Assembly (NCBI RefSeq): GCF_003057745.1
Contig: NZ_QBJD02000011.1
Span: 85,402 to 149,401, forward strand
DNA: 64,000 nt
Reading direction: 5' to 3'
From: Enterobacter sp. RIT418
GTDB taxonomy: Bacteria > Pseudomonadota > Gammaproteobacteria > Enterobacterales > Enterobacteriaceae
Shown in pieces: positions 1 to 12,054 of the stretch. Position 1 is the first letter of the stretch. Each line of letters opens with the position of its first letter. Under the pieces are notes generated by a model. It made no database searches, was not told where the DNA came from, and worked only from the letters and a program-made list of their open reading frames with translations. Position numbers and translations under genes: made by a program.

Positions 1-846
<846 letters not shown>

Positions 847-2280
847 TTACATCAAGCGTTGATAAAGATCGCGGTAGGACTGCGCCGCAACGTGCCAGCT
901 AAAGTCCATGGACATTGCCTGGCGCTGAACGTAGCGCCACAGCGAAGGACGCGACCACAGGACGAATGCACGCCGGACGGCCCGCAGCAGTGACCACGCA
1001 TTGCTGTCCTCAAATACAAATCCGGTCGCCACGCCGTCCGCCAGGTTTTCCAGCGAGGTGTCGGAGACGGTATCCGCCAGGCCGCCCGTGCGCCGCACCA
1101 GCGGCAGGGTGCCGTATTTCAGCCCGTAGAGCTGCGTCAGGCCGCAGGGTTCGAAGCGGCTCGGCACCAGAATCACGTCCGCGCCGCCCATAATGCGGTG
1201 CGAGAACGCCTCGTGATAGCCGATCTGCACGCCCACCTGCCCCGGATGTTCCGCCGCCGCCGCCAGGAAGCCTTCCTGCAACACCGGATCCCCCGCGCCG
1301 AGCAGCGCCAGCTGGCCGCCCTGCTCCAGCAGGCCAGGCAGCGCCTCCAGCACCAAATCCAGCCCTTTCTGGCTGGTCAGGCGGCTGACCACCGCGAAGA
1401 GCGGCACCTTGTCGTTGACCTTCAGGCCCATCGCAATTTGCAGCTGGCGCTTGTTCTCCGCCTTCTCCTCCAGCGCGTCGCGGCCGTAGCGTGACGTCAG
1501 CAGGAGGTCGGCCTCCGGGCTCCAGATTTTTTCATCCACGCCGTTCAGGATGCCGGACAGGCGTCCTTCACGGTGCCGCTGCTGAAGCAGCCCCTCCATG
1601 CCGTAGCCAAACTCCGGCTGCGTGATTTCGCGGGCATAGGTCGGGCTGACCGCCGTGATATGGTCCGCATAGTACAAACCGGCCTTCAGGAACGAGATCT
1701 GCCCGTTAAACTCCAGCCCGTGCATGTTATAGAACGACCACGGCAGATCGATGTCATTCATATGATGGGCGTAGTACATGCCCTGATACGCCAGGTTATG
1801 CACGGTAAAGACCGATTTCGCCGGTCGCCCGCGCGCCGCCAGGTACGCTGGCGCCAGGCCGGCGTGCCAGTCGTGCGCATGCACGATTTCCGGCCGCCAG
1901 AACGGGTCCAGCCCGCTGGCCATCTCCGCCCCTACCCAGCCAAGCAGCGCAAAGCGCAGCACGTTGTCCGTATAGGCGAACAGGTTAGTGTCGTGGTACG
2001 GGCTGCCGGGGCGGTCGTAAAGGTGTGGGGCATCAATCATATAGATGCCAACGCCGTTGTAATGACCGAACAGCAGGGTGATGCGCCCGGCGAACGTCTC
2101 ACGGCGCGTCACCACCTGCGCATCGGGAACGCCGCGGCGGATATCCGGGAACGCGGGCAGGAGCACGCGCGCGTGGGTTCCTGCGGCAATTTGCGCTGCC
2201 GGTAGCGCGCCAAGTACATCCGCCAGCCCGCCGGTTTTCAGCAGCGGGAACATCTCAGAACATACGTGTAAAACCTGCAT
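847..2280 (-). CDS. glgA: Glycogen synthase (ADP-glucose-dependent)
   Basis: GlgA transfers glucose from ADP-glucose to the growing alpha-1,4-glucan in the cytoplasm. The 477 residues match the E. coli length. The N-terminal KTGGLAD motif carries the ADP-glucose-binding lysine at residue 15. The C-terminal GT5 half contains the conserved [17 protein letters not shown] segment near residue 375. Its ATG overlaps the glgC stop by one base (TAATG), so the two are probably translationally coupled. The gene is complete and unremarkable, and the gene order makes the assignment secure. Confidence 0.98.
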   Translation of the reverse strand: MQVLHVCSEMFPLLKTGGLADVLGALPAAQIAAGTHARVLLPAFPDIRRGVPDAQVVTRRETFAGRITLLFGHYNGVGIYMIDAPHLYDRPGSPYHDTNLFAYTDNVLRFALLGWVGAEMASGLDPFWRPEIVHAHDWHAGLAPAYLAARGRPAKSVFTVHNLAYQGMYYAHHMNDIDLPWSFYNMHGLEFNGQISFLKAGLYYADHITAVSPTYAREITQPEFGYGMEGLLQQRHREGRLSGILNGVDEKIWSPEADLLLTSRYGRDALEEKAENKRQLQIAMGLKVNDKVPLFAVVSRLTSQKGLDLVLEALPGLLEQGGQLALLGAGDPVLQEGFLAAAAEHPGQVGVQIGYHEAFSHRIMGGADVILVPSRFEPCGLTQLYGLKYGTLPLVRRTGGLADTVSDTSLENLADGVATGFVFEDSNAWSLLRAVRRAFVLWSRPSLWRYVQRQAMSMDFSWHVAAQSYRDLYQRLM

Positions 2281-3575
2281 TATCGCTCCTGTTTGATCTG
2301 CAGTTTGCGCAGCATTTCCCGCGTAACTAATACAATCCCCTCTTCTGAACGGTAGAAACGACGCGCGTCTTCTTCCGCGTTCTCGCCAATCACCATTCCT
2401 TCAGGAATGACGCAGGCGCGGTCTATCACACAGCGGCGCAGGCGGCACGAGCGCCCCACCCACACGTCCGGCAGCAGCACCGCCGAGTCGATATTGCAAA
2501 ATGAGTTGATCCGCACGCGCGGGAACAGGACGGATTGCACCACCACCGAGCCGGAAATAATGCATCCGCCGGAGACCAGCGAGTTCAGCGTCATGCCGTG
2601 GCTGCCGGAGCGATCCTGCACGAATTTCGCAGGCGGCAGCGACTCCATATGCGTACGAATCGGCCAGTTCTGGTCGTACATATCCAGCTCGGGCGTGACG
2701 GACGCCAGGTCCAGGTTCGCCTTCCAGTACGCTTCAAGCGTGCCCACGTCGCGCCAGTACGGCTCTGAGTTGGGATCGGACTGCACGCAGGACAGCGGGA
2801 AAGGATGTGCATAGGCCATGCCGGCCTGGGTGATTTTTGGAATGATGTCTTTGCCGAAGTCGTGGCTGGAGCTTTCGTCTTTGTCGTCTTCTTCGAGAAG
2901 CTCGTAAAGATAGTCGGCGTCAAAGACATAGATCCCCATGCTGGCGAGGGATTTGGTGTCGTCCCCCGGCATGGTCGGCGGGTTGGCCGGTTTTTCAACG
3001 AAGTCGATGATCTTGTCGTCCGCGTCCACGTGCATCACGCCAAACGCGGTGGCTTCCGCAACGGGCACCGGCAGGCACGCCACGGTGCAGCGCGCCCCTT
3101 TTTCGACGTGGTCGATCAGCATGTGGGAGTAGTCTTGCTTGTAGATATGGTCCCCGGCGAGGATCACGATGTATTCCGCGCCGTAGCGGCGAATGATGTC
3201 GAGGTTTTGCGTCACCGCGTCGGCCGTCCCGCGGTACCAGTTCTCACCGTGAACGCGCTGCTGCGCGGGCAGCAGGTCGACAAACTCGTTCATCTCTTCG
3301 CTGAAGAAGGACCAGCCGCGCTGGATGTGCTGCACCAGGGTGTGCGACTGGTATTGCGTAATCACGCCAATGCGGCGAATGCCCGAGTTGAGGCAGTTGG
3401 ACAGGGCAAAATCGATAATACGAAACTTACCACCAAAGTGAACGGCCGGCTTAGCGCGCTTGATGGTCAAATCTTTGAGACGGGTACCGCGCCCGCCAGC
3501 GAGTATCAGGGCAACCGTTTTTAAGGGTAACTGGCGAGCCAACATTAAGGGATCGTTCTTCTCTAATCTAACCAT
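2280..3575 (-). CDS. glgC: Glucose-1-phosphate adenylyltransferase (ADP-glucose pyrophosphorylase)
   Basis: GlgC makes ADP-glucose from ATP and glucose-1-phosphate, the committed step of bacterial glycogen synthesis. I start it at the ATG at 3575 (MVRLEKND...), which has AAGGAG about 6 bases upstream and gives 431 residues, the E. coli length; the open frame extends 12 codons further without support. The nucleotide-binding GGRGTRL lies at residues 27-33. Lys39, the fructose-1,6-bisphosphate activator site in the E. coli enzyme, is present in the following [12 protein letters not shown] segment. A left-handed beta-helix domain forms the C terminus. It lies 17 bases after glgX and overlaps glgA by one base. 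Confidence 0.98.
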   Translation of the reverse strand: MVRLEKNDPLMLARQLPLKTVALILAGGRGTRLKDLTIKRAKPAVHFGGKFRIIDFALSNCLNSGIRRIGVITQYQSHTLVQHIQRGWSFFSEEMNEFVDLLPAQQRVHGENWYRGTADAVTQNLDIIRRYGAEYIVILAGDHIYKQDYSHMLIDHVEKGARCTVACLPVPVAEATAFGVMHVDADDKIIDFVEKPANPPTMPGDDTKSLASMGIYVFDADYLYELLEEDDKDESSSHDFGKDIIPKITQAGMAYAHPFPLSCVQSDPNSEPYWRDVGTLEAYWKANLDLASVTPELDMYDQNWPIRTHMESLPPAKFVQDRSGSHGMTLNSLVSGGCIISGSVVVQSVLFPRVRINSFCNIDSAVLLPDVWVGRSCRLRRCVIDRACVIPEGMVIGENAEEDARRFYRSEEGIVLVTREMLRKLQIKQER

Positions 3576-3592
3576 GACTAACTCCTTTTTTA

Positions 3593-5566
3593 TCATCTTT
3601 GGAATACGCACACTCCGTGCGCAGGCCCGTGCCAGACAGCCATTAACACCGGATTATCCGCTCCGGCGAAAGGGGGAATGGCGCGCCACTCCCCGTCAGG
3701 TAAAACAATCTCTGCGACGTCATCCGTCGCGTTCAGCGCGATCAGCCACTTATCCGAGAGCAGGATTTGCAGGCGAGGCACGCCGTGTTGCCACTCATGC
3801 GCGCTTAACGGCTGCGCGTCTTGATTCAGCCAGCGAACGTTGCCGTCCCCCTCTTCCCACCAGCGATCGGCGGTGAGAGCAGGAATTTGCTGGCGAAGGT
3901 GGATCAGCGCCGCGGTAAAATGGGTCAAACCGCTGTTCGCGTCCTCCCAGTTAAGCCAGGTTAAGGAGTTGTCCTGGCAATAGGCGTTATTGTTGCCGTG
4001 CTGGCTGTGGCCGTGTTCATCACCCGCCAGCAGCATCGGCGTGCCCTGGGACAGCAGCAGCGTCGTCAACAGCGCGTGTACGCTGTCGCGCCGCCGCTCG
4101 ATCACGTCCAGGCTCCCGCCTAATCCTTCTATACCATGATTGAAGCTATGGTTATTGTTAGTCCCATCGCGATTCTCCTCGCCGTTTGCCTCATTGTGTT
4201 TCTGATTGAAACAAACGCAGTCGCGCAGCGTGAAGCCGTCGTGCGCCGTCACCAGATTGATCGTCGAGGACGGTAATTTGCCCTCGCGCTTAAAGAGATC
4301 GCTGGAACCGGCAAAACGTCCGGCGAACTCCCCCAGTGACAGATTCCGCTCAAGCCAGAAGCGGCGCGCGGCGTCGCGAAAATGGTCGTTCCATTCGGCA
4401 AACGGCGGCGGGAAGTTCCCCACCTGATAGCCGCCTTCCCCGATGTCCCAAGGCTCGGCGATCAGTTTCACCTGCGAGAGCACCGGACATTTTTTTATCG
4501 CCTCAAACAGCGGCGCCTGCGGGCTAAACGCCGGCGTGCGCCCCATGACGGGCGCCAGATCAAACCGAAAGCCGTCGACGTGAAACGTCTCCACCCAGTA
4601 CTTCAGGCATTCATAAGCGTAGTGCGTCACGGCTGGATGGCTGAGATTGAGCGTGTTACCGCAGCCGGTCCAGTTGAAGTAATCGCCATCCTCCCTGATC
4701 CAATAATAGCTACGGTTATCAATTCCGCGCAGGGAGAGCGTCGGGCCGTCAAGATCGCTTTCCGCGCTGTGGTTCAGCACCACGTCCAGAATGACCTCAA
4801 TTCCCGCCCGGTGGAGCGCCTTGACCGCGTCGCGAAGCTCGTCCCGCGCCTTATCAGGATCGGCGGCGTAGCGCGGGTCGAGGGCAAACATCGCCAGCGG
4901 GTTATAGCCCCAGTAGTTGCTTAGCCCAAGCCGCTGCAGGCGCGGCTCGCTGGCGAAATGCGCCACGGGCAGCAGCTCCAGCGCGGTAATGCCCAGATGC
5001 TTCAGGTAGGCCACCATGGTCGGGTGGCCGAGCGCCTTATAGGTGCCGCGCATCTCTTTCGGAATCGACGGGTGCAGGTACGTCAGCCCCTTCACGTGGG
5101 CTTCGTAGATGACGGTGTTGCCCCACGGCGTGCGCGGCGCGGCGTCGTCTTCCCAGTCGTACAGGTCGTTCACCACCACGCTTTTCGGCGCGAGGGGCGC
5201 GCTGTCGCGATGGTCCGGCTCGCCGTAGCCGACGTGGAACAGCGGGTCGTCTTTGAACTCACCGTCCACGCGGTGGGCGCACGGATCGAGCAGCAGCTTC
5301 GCCGGGTTAAACCAGTGCCCCTGCGCGGGCGCCCACGGGCCGTGAACGCGAAATCCGTAGCGCAGTCCCGGACGCCCGCCGGCCAGGTAGCCGTGCCAGG
5401 TGTCTCCGGTGCGCGACGGCAGATCGTAACGGTGCTCGTTGCCTTCGCCGTCAAACACGCACAGCTCAACCCGCTCCGCGTGCGCGGAAAAGAGCGTGAA
5501 GTTCACGCCTTTTCCGTCAAAGCGTGCCCCAAGCGGTTCGCTTCGGCCTGCCGTCAGCTGCGTCAT
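3593..5566 (-). CDS. glgX: Glycogen debranching enzyme GlgX
   Basis: GlgX hydrolyses the alpha-1,6 branch points of phosphorylase-limit glycogen. The start at 5566 gives 657 residues, the E. coli length. The ATG overlaps the glgB stop in an ATGA arrangement; the open frame continues 54 codons upstream, but that part lies inside glgB and does not resemble the family. An N-terminal CBM48-like domain precedes a GH13 barrel with the segments [14 protein letters not shown] near residue 335 and LIAEPWDIG near 370. It sits between glgB and glgC, and coupled translation is likely. Confidence 0.97.
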   Translation of the reverse strand: MTQLTAGRSEPLGARFDGKGVNFTLFSAHAERVELCVFDGEGNEHRYDLPSRTGDTWHGYLAGGRPGLRYGFRVHGPWAPAQGHWFNPAKLLLDPCAHRVDGEFKDDPLFHVGYGEPDHRDSAPLAPKSVVVNDLYDWEDDAAPRTPWGNTVIYEAHVKGLTYLHPSIPKEMRGTYKALGHPTMVAYLKHLGITALELLPVAHFASEPRLQRLGLSNYWGYNPLAMFALDPRYAADPDKARDELRDAVKALHRAGIEVILDVVLNHSAESDLDGPTLSLRGIDNRSYYWIREDGDYFNWTGCGNTLNLSHPAVTHYAYECLKYWVETFHVDGFRFDLAPVMGRTPAFSPQAPLFEAIKKCPVLSQVKLIAEPWDIGEGGYQVGNFPPPFAEWNDHFRDAARRFWLERNLSLGEFAGRFAGSSDLFKREGKLPSSTINLVTAHDGFTLRDCVCFNQKHNEANGEENRDGTNNNHSFNHGIEGLGGSLDVIERRRDSVHALLTTLLLSQGTPMLLAGDEHGHSQHGNNNAYCQDNSLTWLNWEDANSGLTHFTAALIHLRQQIPALTADRWWEEGDGNVRWLNQDAQPLSAHEWQHGVPRLQILLSDKWLIALNATDDVAEIVLPDGEWRAIPPFAGADNPVLMAVWHGPAHGVCVFQR

Positions 5567-7749
5567 TCGCCCTCCCGAACCAGCCAGAGGGTGCTGAGCG
5601 GCGGCAACGTCAGGCTGAGCGAGTTGGGTCGTCCGTGGCTTTCCTGCTCGTCGCTCTGCACCAGGCCGCCGTTTCCGGCATTGCTGCCGTGATAGTGCAT
5701 CGAGTCGGTGTTGAGGATTTCGCGCCATTTGCCCGGCTGGTTTATGCCGAAGCGGTAGTGATTGCGCGGAACGGGGGTAAAGTTGCTGGCAACGATGATC
5801 TCGTTACCCGCCTTGTCGCGGCGCACGAAGACGAACACCGAGCGCTCGCGATCGTCCACCACCAGCCACTCAAAGCCGTACGGATCGAAGTCCAGCTCGT
5901 GCAGGGCCTTATGGTGACGATAGGTCAGGTTCAGGTCGCGCACCAGGCGCTGCACGCCGTGGTGCCAGTTGTCGCCCCCTTCCAGCAGGTGCCAGTCGAG
6001 GCTGGTGTCATGGTTCCACTCGCGTCCCTGAGCAAACTCGTTGCCCATAAACAGCAGCTTTTTCCCCGGGAAGGCGAACAGCCAGCCGTAGTAGGCGCGC
6101 AGGTTGGCGAACTTCTGCCACGCGTCGCCCGGCATGCGGTCGAGAATCGATTTTTTGCCGTGAACGACCTCATCGTGCGACAGCGGCAGCATGAAGTTTT
6201 CGGTGTAGTTATAGAGCAGGCCGAACGTCAGCTTGTCGTGATGATGCTGACGGTACACCGGGTCGAGCTTCATGTAGTCGAGCGTGTCGTGCATCCAGCC
6301 AAGGTTCCACTTGTACCAGAAGCCGAGGCCGCCCATCGACGGCGGACGGGAGACGCCGGGAAAGTCGGTCGACTCTTCCGCCATGGTCACCGCGCCCTCG
6401 ACCTGCTCGCCGAGAATGCGGTTGGTGTTGCGCAGGAACTCTATCGCCTCGAGGTTTTCCCGCCCGCCGAATTCGTTCGGGATCCACTCGCCCTCTTTGC
6501 GGCTGTAGTCGCGGTAGATCATCGAGGCCACCGCGTCGACGCGCAGGGCATCCACGCCGAAGCGTTCAATCCAGTACAGCGCGTTGCCCACCAGGTAATT
6601 CGTCACCTCGCGGCGGCCGTAGTTGTAGATCAGCGTGTTCCAGTCCTGGTGATAGCCTTCGCGCGGGTCGCTGTGCTCGTAGAGCTTAGTGCCGTCAAAC
6701 TCTGCCAGCGCAAAGTCATCTGACGGGAAATGGCCCGGCACCCAGTCGAGGATCACGTTCAGCCCCGCGGCGTGCGCGGCGTTGATAAAGTAGCGGAAAT
6801 CGTCGCGCGTGCCGAAGCGCCGCGTCGGGGCGTAAAGCCCGGTCGGCTGATAGCCCCAGCTGCCGTCGAACGGGTGTTCGTTGATCGGCAGCAGCTCAAG
6901 ATGGGTAAAGCCCATCCATTTGGCGTAGGGCACCAGCTGGTCGGCCAGCTCGCGGTAGCTGAGCCAGAAGTTGTTATCGGTGTGACGACGCCAGGAGCCA
7001 AGGTGCACTTCGTACACCGAGATCGGCGCGTCGAAGCGGTTGGCCTGCTTGCGCTCTTCGCTCTGGGTAATTTTCTCCGGCAGGCCGCAAATCAGCGAGG
7101 CGGTATCCGGCCGCATCTGCGCTTCGAAGGCGTACGGGTCGGCTTTGATGCGCAGCTTGCCGTTGGCATCAATCATTTCGAACTTGTAGAGCTGGCCATT
7201 GTGCGCGCCGGGGATAAACAGCTCCCAGATGCCGGTTTCGCGGCGCAGGCGCATAGGGTGACGGCGGCCGTCCCAGTAGTTGAACTGCCCGACCACGGAG
7301 ACGCGCTGGGCGTTCGGCGCCCACACGGCAAACCGCGTGCCGGTTACGCCGTCCATCGTATCGGCATGGGCGCCGAGCGTTTCATACGGACGCAGGTGGG
7401 TGCCTTCAGAGAGCAGCCAGGCGTCCATCTCCTTGAGCAGCGGGCCAAAGCTGTAGGGGTCGTCGATCAGGTTTTGCTGGCCGTGCCAAACGACCGCAAG
7501 CTGGTAGCGAAAGGGGTTTTTACGACGCGGCATAATGCCGCAGAAGAAGCCTCGCGAATCAAGGCATTCAAGGTTGCCGACCTTACGGCCGGTTTTGGGC
7601 TCGATGACCCACACTTCCGTAGCGTCAGGTAAGAGTGCCCGGACTTCCAGCCCGGCCTCCGTGCGGTGCATTCCCAGCACGGAAAAGGGGTCGGCAAAAT
7701 GACCCGCAATAAGCGCATTAATCACGTCTCTCGAAATACGATCGGACAT
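5563..7749 (-). CDS. glgB: 1,4-alpha-glucan branching enzyme
   Basis: GlgB introduces alpha-1,6 branches into glycogen. I choose the ATG at 7749 (MSDRISRD...), because AGGA stands 8 bases upstream; the in-frame ATG three codons earlier overlaps that ribosome site. The result is 728 residues, as in E. coli. Two N-terminal beta domains precede a GH13 barrel with [11 protein letters not shown] (nucleophile Asp, near residue 405) and AEESTDFP (acid/base Glu, near 458). It is the first gene of the glg operon and is separated from asd by a strong terminator. The promoter should lie in 7750-7947, where I see no specific box with confidence. Confidence 0.98.
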   Translation of the reverse strand: MSDRISRDVINALIAGHFADPFSVLGMHRTEAGLEVRALLPDATEVWVIEPKTGRKVGNLECLDSRGFFCGIMPRRKNPFRYQLAVVWHGQQNLIDDPYSFGPLLKEMDAWLLSEGTHLRPYETLGAHADTMDGVTGTRFAVWAPNAQRVSVVGQFNYWDGRRHPMRLRRETGIWELFIPGAHNGQLYKFEMIDANGKLRIKADPYAFEAQMRPDTASLICGLPEKITQSEERKQANRFDAPISVYEVHLGSWRRHTDNNFWLSYRELADQLVPYAKWMGFTHLELLPINEHPFDGSWGYQPTGLYAPTRRFGTRDDFRYFINAAHAAGLNVILDWVPGHFPSDDFALAEFDGTKLYEHSDPREGYHQDWNTLIYNYGRREVTNYLVGNALYWIERFGVDALRVDAVASMIYRDYSRKEGEWIPNEFGGRENLEAIEFLRNTNRILGEQVEGAVTMAEESTDFPGVSRPPSMGGLGFWYKWNLGWMHDTLDYMKLDPVYRQHHHDKLTFGLLYNYTENFMLPLSHDEVVHGKKSILDRMPGDAWQKFANLRAYYGWLFAFPGKKLLFMGNEFAQGREWNHDTSLDWHLLEGGDNWHHGVQRLVRDLNLTYRHHKALHELDFDPYGFEWLVVDDRERSVFVFVRRDKAGNEIIVASNFTPVPRNHYRFGINQPGKWREILNTDSMHYHGSNAGNGGLVQSDEQESHGRPNSLSLTLPPLSTLWLVREGE

Positions 7750-7947
7750 GGTATTCATCCTGTTTTTTTTATGTCGCCCTTTTTACGCGCTCCGGGACGA
7801 CTTTTAATGTGACCTGAACGGTGCAGCACATCCTCTCTGCTCCGCCCTACCCTCAGGTGAGAAATAAATCTTCCTTAAAGCATAGCCAACGACGTAGACC
7901 CTCCAGATAAAAAATAGGACATCTGCGTTTTACTCCATGTAGTACGC

Positions 7948-7973
7948 AAAAAAAGGGGGTGAAAATCACCCCC
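7948..7973 (-). terminator. Rho-independent terminator of asd
   Basis: On the minus strand an 8-bp GC-rich stem (GGGGGTGA/TCACCCCC, 3-base loop) is followed by a run of eight T. It begins 17 bases after the asd stop and insulates asd from the glg operon. Confidence 0.9.
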
Positions 7974-7989
7974 GGTAGTTATCAAATTA

Positions 7990-9093
7990 TTACGCCAGTT
8001 GGCGAAGCATGCGGCGCAGCGGTTCGGCCGCGCCCCACAGAAGCTGGTCGCCGACGGTGAACGCGGAGAGGTACTCCGGCCCCATGTTCAGCTTGCGCAG
8101 GCGGCCCACCGGCGTGGTCAGCGTGCCGGTCACGGCCGCAGGCGTCAGTTCGCGCATGGTGATATCGCGATCGTTTGGCACCACTTTCGCCCACGGGTTG
8201 TGCGCGGCCAGCAGCTCTTCCACGGTCGGAATAGACACATCTTTTTTCAGTTTAAGGGTGAAAGCCTGGCTGTGGCAGCGCAGCGCGCCGATGCGCACGC
8301 ACAGGCCGTCCACCGGAATGGTGTTCGCGGTCGCGAGGATTTTGTTGGTCTCGGCCTGGCCCTTCCACTCTTCGCGGGTCTGGCCGTTATCCAGCTGTTT
8401 GTCGATCCACGGGATCAGTCCACCGGCCAGCGGTACGCCGAAGTTATCCACCGGCAGCGCGCCGCTGCGGGTCAGCTGAGTGACTTTACGCTCGATATCG
8501 AGGATCGCAGACGCCGGGTTTGCCAGCTCGGTGGCAACGCTGTCGTGCAGCTGGCCCATCTGGGTCAGCAGTTCGCGCATGTGGCGCGCGCCGCCGCCGG
8601 ACGCCGCCTGGTACGTGGCGACAGAGACCCACTCCACCAGATCCTGCGCGAACAGGCCGCCGAGGGACATCAGCATCAGGCTGACGGTGCAGTTGCCGCC
8701 TACGAAGGTTTTCACGCCGTTGTTCAGGCCGTCGGTGATGACATCCTGGTTCACCGGGTCAAGAATAATGATGGCATCGTCCTTCATGCGCAGCGATGAC
8801 GCCGCGTCAATCCAGTAGCCCTGCCAGCCGCTTTCACGCAGCTTTGGGTAAATCTCGTTGGTATAATCGCCGCCCTGGCAGGTGACAATAACGTCGAGTG
8901 CCTTCAGCGCTTCCAGATCGTAAGCATCCTGCAGCGTACCTGTGGTACCCCCAAAGGAAGGCGCAGCCTGGCCGAGCTGGGAAGTCGAGAAGAAGACCGG
9001 GCGGATAGCGTCGAAATCGCGCTCTTCAACCATGCGCTGCATGAGGACAGAGCCGACCATTCCACGCCAACCGATAAAACCAACGTTTTTCAT
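7990..9093 (-). CDS. asd: Aspartate-semialdehyde dehydrogenase
   Basis: Asd reduces aspartyl phosphate to aspartate semialdehyde with NADPH, feeding lysine/diaminopimelate, threonine and methionine synthesis. The ATG at 9093 ([15 protein letters not shown]) has AGGA 9 bases upstream and gives 367 residues, the E. coli length; a 17-codon upstream extension is not supported. The N-terminal [10 protein letters not shown] is the NADP-binding turn. The [11 protein letters not shown] segment near residue 135 carries the catalytic cysteine. It is monocistronic, with its own terminator, and divergent from yhgN. Confidence 0.98.
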   Translation of the reverse strand: MKNVGFIGWRGMVGSVLMQRMVEERDFDAIRPVFFSTSQLGQAAPSFGGTTGTLQDAYDLEALKALDVIVTCQGGDYTNEIYPKLRESGWQGYWIDAASSLRMKDDAIIILDPVNQDVITDGLNNGVKTFVGGNCTVSLMLMSLGGLFAQDLVEWVSVATYQAASGGGARHMRELLTQMGQLHDSVATELANPASAILDIERKVTQLTRSGALPVDNFGVPLAGGLIPWIDKQLDNGQTREEWKGQAETNKILATANTIPVDGLCVRIGALRCHSQAFTLKLKKDVSIPTVEELLAAHNPWAKVVPNDRDITMRELTPAAVTGTLTTPVGRLRKLNMGPEYLSAFTVGDQLLWGAAEPLRRMLRQLA

Positions 9094-9270
9094 AGCATTT
9101 TTTTCCTGCAAGGGTGTGTGCTGTTTATGCAAACCAGTATTCAACTGAGATATGCTTCACATTACAAAATGCTGCCAAAGTCGCAAGCGAAATTAATCGA
9201 TGATTGCCCTGCAATCAGAAAAGCAGCTAATCATACGAATAACCATACAAATATTCAGGGATAATTAACC

Positions 9271-9864
9271 ATGAGTGAGATCATTTCGGCGGCCGTTTTA
9301 TTGATCCTTATTATGGATCCGCTCGGCAATCTGCCCATCTTCATGTCGGTGCTGAAGCACACCGAGCCGAAGCGCCGTCGGGCGATCATGATCCGCGAGC
9401 TGCTTATCGCGCTGCTGGTGATGTTTATCTTCCTGTTTGCGGGCGAGAAGATTTTGGCCTTCCTCAACCTGCGTGCGGAAACGGTCTCGATTTCCGGCGG
9501 GATCATTCTGTTCCTGATCGCGATAAAGATGATTTTCCCGAGCGCGGAGGGCAGCAGCAGCGGCCTGCCCGCGGGCGAAGAGCCGTTCATCGTGCCGCTG
9601 GCGATCCCGCTGGTTGCCGGGCCGACGATTCTGGCGACGCTGATGCTGCTGTCGCATCAGTACCCGAATCAGATGAGCCACCTGGTGATTGCCCTGCTGA
9701 TTGCCTGGGGCGGGACGTTTATCATTCTGCTGCAGTCGTCGCTGTTCCTGCGCCTGCTGGGCGAGAAAGGGGTAAACGCGCTGGAGCGGTTAATGGGATT
9801 GATACTGGTGATGATGGCGACGCAGATGTTCCTGGACGGGATTCGGGCGTGGATGAAGGGTTAG
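9271..9864 (+). CDS. yhgN: MarC-family inner membrane protein YhgN
   Basis: This is a 197-residue, strongly hydrophobic protein of the MarC/UPF0056 family, with about six membrane segments. It has the family-typical MDPLGNLPIF near residue 15 and PLAIPLVAGPTIL near residue 110. Length and sequence match E. coli YhgN. The transport function has not been established for the family, so I give none. It is transcribed divergently from asd, and a hairpin terminator follows 12 bases after the stop. Confidence 0.95.
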   Translation: MSEIISAAVLLILIMDPLGNLPIFMSVLKHTEPKRRRAIMIRELLIALLVMFIFLFAGEKILAFLNLRAETVSISGGIILFLIAIKMIFPSAEGSSSGLPAGEEPFIVPLAIPLVAGPTILATLMLLSHQYPNQMSHLVIALLIAWGGTFIILLQSSLFLRLLGEKGVNALERLMGLILVMMATQMFLDGIRAWMKG

Positions 9865-9876
9865 CAAGGTAAATGC

Positions 9877-9901
9877 AAAAGGCAACGCGAGTTGCCTTTT
9901 T
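9877..9901 (+). terminator. Terminator downstream of yhgN
   Basis: A 10-bp stem (AAAAGGCAAC/GTTGCCTTTT) with a GCGA loop ends in T-rich sequence. The same hairpin family recurs three times in the tandem repeats at 23281-23560. Confidence 0.85.
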
Positions 9902-9908
9902 GATGTTT

Positions 9909-10050
9909 GCACCCTCTCCCCGTGGGAGAGGGCCGGGGGTGAGGGCACCAGACAGCACAATTCCCCCTCACCCTAACCCTCTCCCTCAGGGAGAGGGGAC
10001 TGTTCGGTGCAGATTTTAACCTTCTCTCTCCCACAGGGAGAGGGAGAAAA
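9909..10050. repeat. REP-like palindromic repeat cluster (three hairpins)
   Basis: Three units of the CCCTCTCCC...GGGAGAGGG palindrome lie between the convergent ends of yhgN and gntU, around 9911-9932, 9977-9998 and 10022-10045. The spacer sequence CCCTCACCCTAACCC or its complement flanks them. The same motif is found at six other intergenic sites in the window. The layout resembles bacterial interspersed mosaic elements. Confidence 0.85.
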
Positions 10051-10056
10051 CCAACG

Positions 10057-11397
10057 TTAGCTCAGCAGCGAAAACGCAATCATCCCGACAATCGCACCCG
10101 TGGTGCCGAGGATGGTTTCCATCAGCGTCCAGGTTTTCAGGGTTTGCGCTTCGGTCGCGCCGGTAAATTTACCGAACAGCCAGAAGCCCGCGTCGTTCAC
10201 GTGGGACACCACAATCGAGCCGCCCGCGATGCAGATGGAGAGTGCCGCCATCTGCGCGCCGGAGTAGTTCAGCTGTTCAATCACCGGCATCACCAGCCCC
10301 ACGGCGGTTAAGCACGCTACGGTCGCGGAGCCCTGAATGATACGCACCGCCGCGGCCAGCACGAAGCAGGTTACCGCAATCGGCAGGCCCATCCCCGTCA
10401 GCGCTTCGCCCAGCGCCGGACCGACGCCGGAATCCACCAGCACCTGCTTGAACACGCCACCGGCACCGATCACCAGCAGGATAATGCCCGCAGGCTGCAG
10501 CGCCGCGCCGCAGATCTCCATCACGCGGTCTTTTGCCATCCCCTGACGCATCGCCAGGCCGTAAATCGCGACCAGACACGCCACCAGGATCGCGGTGAAC
10601 GGGTGGCCGATAAACTCAAACCATTCGTAGGCGGTAGAGCCTTCCGGCACAAAGCGCGCGGCGATGGTTTTCAGGCCCACCAGCACCAGCGGCAGCAGGA
10701 TCAGCGACAGGCTGAAGCCGAAGGACGGCATTTTGCCTTCGCCCAGGTGCGGCTCGGTGATGTCGTCCGGAATGTGCAGCTCAACGTAGCGGCTGATGAA
10801 GTTGCCCCACAGCGGCCCGGCGATAATCATCCCCGGGATCGCGGCGCACAGGCCAATCAGGATCATCCAGCCGAAGTCGGCGTGCATCTGGGAGGCCAGC
10901 AGCATCGGCGCGGGCCCCGGCAGCAGAAACGCCGCCGCCGCCGCCACGCCCGCAAACAGCGGAATGACCAGCTTCACGAGGTTAGTGCCGGTGTGGCGCG
11001 CCATCGAGAAGGCCACGCTAATCAGCAGCACAACGGCCACCTCAAAGAACAGCGGCAGCGCGCAGATCAGGCCTGCCAGGCCAATCGCATAGTGCGCGCG
11101 GCTGTGGCCGAAGGATTTCAGCATCTTGACGGCGATCTGATCGACCGCGCCCGTCTCGTGCAAAATCTTGCCAAACATCGCGCCCAGCGCGACCACAATC
11201 GCCAGGAAGCCCAGCGTGCCGCCCATCCCTTTTTCCATCGTCGCCGCGATTTTATCGAGCGGCATGCCGGAGAAAAGGCCAGCGCCAATAGACACCACCA
11301 TCAAAGCAACGAAAGCGTGCATACGCGCTTTCATCACTAAAAACAGCAGCAGCAAAACGGAGCCAACTGCCGTCAAAACAAGCGTTAATGTACTCAA
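10057..11397 (-). CDS. gntU: Low-affinity gluconate permease GntU
   Basis: GntU is a GntP-family gluconate:H+ symporter in the inner membrane. It has 446 residues, the E. coli length, and about 12 hydrophobic segments. The family signature GSATVACLTAVGLVMPV lies near residue 355, and a histidine-bearing SHVNDAGFWLFGKF segment lies near 400. It starts 3 bases after the gntK stop, so the two form a gntKU operon that imports and phosphorylates gluconate. The GntR operators upstream of gntK should control both. Confidence 0.97.
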   Translation of the reverse strand: MSTLTLVLTAVGSVLLLLFLVMKARMHAFVALMVVSIGAGLFSGMPLDKIAATMEKGMGGTLGFLAIVVALGAMFGKILHETGAVDQIAVKMLKSFGHSRAHYAIGLAGLICALPLFFEVAVVLLISVAFSMARHTGTNLVKLVIPLFAGVAAAAAFLLPGPAPMLLASQMHADFGWMILIGLCAAIPGMIIAGPLWGNFISRYVELHIPDDITEPHLGEGKMPSFGFSLSLILLPLVLVGLKTIAARFVPEGSTAYEWFEFIGHPFTAILVACLVAIYGLAMRQGMAKDRVMEICGAALQPAGIILLVIGAGGVFKQVLVDSGVGPALGEALTGMGLPIAVTCFVLAAAVRIIQGSATVACLTAVGLVMPVIEQLNYSGAQMAALSICIAGGSIVVSHVNDAGFWLFGKFTGATEAQTLKTWTLMETILGTTGAIVGMIAFSLLS

Positions 11398-11400
11398 AAC

Positions 11401-11928
11401 TTACTGCCTTTTGTTAATGACCTCGATGGTGCTTGCCACAACACCTTCCAGCGATTGATCGATATCAACCACCAATACGTCCTGCTCGTCCGCGCCCGGC
11501 TCCTGCAGCGCTTCAAACTGCGTGACCAGCATCTGGGTTTTGAAGAAGTGGCCTTTCCGCGCCTTCAGGCGGCTTTCAATCACCTCAAAATCACCTTTCA
11601 AATAGATGAAAGAGAGGTTTGGGTTGCCGTCGCGCAGCAGGTCGCGGTAGGTTTTTTTCAGCGCGGAGCACACGATCAGCGACACTTTGTTGGTGCGCTG
11701 CATGGCGAATGCGGCATCGTTCAGCGCCTGCAGCCACGGCTTGCGATCGTCGTCGTTCAGCGGCTCGCCGGAGGCCATTTTCATGATGTTGCTGCGCGGA
11801 TGGAGGAAGTCGCCGTCAAGAAACGCAGCGTGCAGCTGATGCGCCACTTCGCTCGCCACGGCAGATTTACCGCTACCGGAGACGCCCATCAGGACGTAAA
11901 CGTGGTGATCGTGATTAGTCGTGCTCAA
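11401..11928 (-). CDS. gntK: Gluconokinase GntK (TTG start)
   Basis: GntK phosphorylates gluconate to 6-phosphogluconate, for the Entner-Doudoroff and pentose phosphate pathways. I start it at a TTG at 11928 (LSTTNHDHHVYV, initiator Met), because GAGG stands 8 bases upstream and this gives 175 residues, exactly the E. coli GntK length. Another TTG six codons upstream overlaps that ribosome site. The Walker A loop GVSGSGKS lies at residues 15-22. The start codon is rare and may lower expression. Promoter and operators lie immediately upstream. Confidence 0.95.
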   Translation of the reverse strand: MSTTNHDHHVYVLMGVSGSGKSAVASEVAHQLHAAFLDGDFLHPRSNIMKMASGEPLNDDDRKPWLQALNDAAFAMQRTNKVSLIVCSALKKTYRDLLRDGNPNLSFIYLKGDFEVIESRLKARKGHFFKTQMLVTQFEALQEPGADEQDVLVVDIDQSLEGVVASTIEVINKRQ

Positions 11929-11947
11929 AGGGTGTCCCTCAGTCAAT

Positions 11948-11975
11948 TGTTACGGGTAACAGTTATCGGTAACAT
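11948..11975. promoter_or_regulatory. Paired GntR operators upstream of gntKU
   Basis: Two adjacent near-palindromes match the known GntR box. TGTTACGGGTAACA spans 11949-11962 and is a perfect inverted repeat. GTTATCGGTAACAT follows at 11962-11975. They lie 20-47 bases upstream of the gntK start, where the repressor would block transcription until gluconate is bound. The gntR gene is next door. Confidence 0.85.
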
Positions 11976-12054
11976 TGTCCTGCCGGGACTTTAGAGAAGC
12001 AATATCCAAACGTGCGCGAAGTGAATAAGTGTGACCTGGTTCAAATTTGTCAGA

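Noticed and set aside
5524..6723. 399-codon open frame antisense to glgB
   Set aside because: Long antisense frames are expected in GC-rich genes; it spans glgX/glgB sense sequence and resembles nothing.
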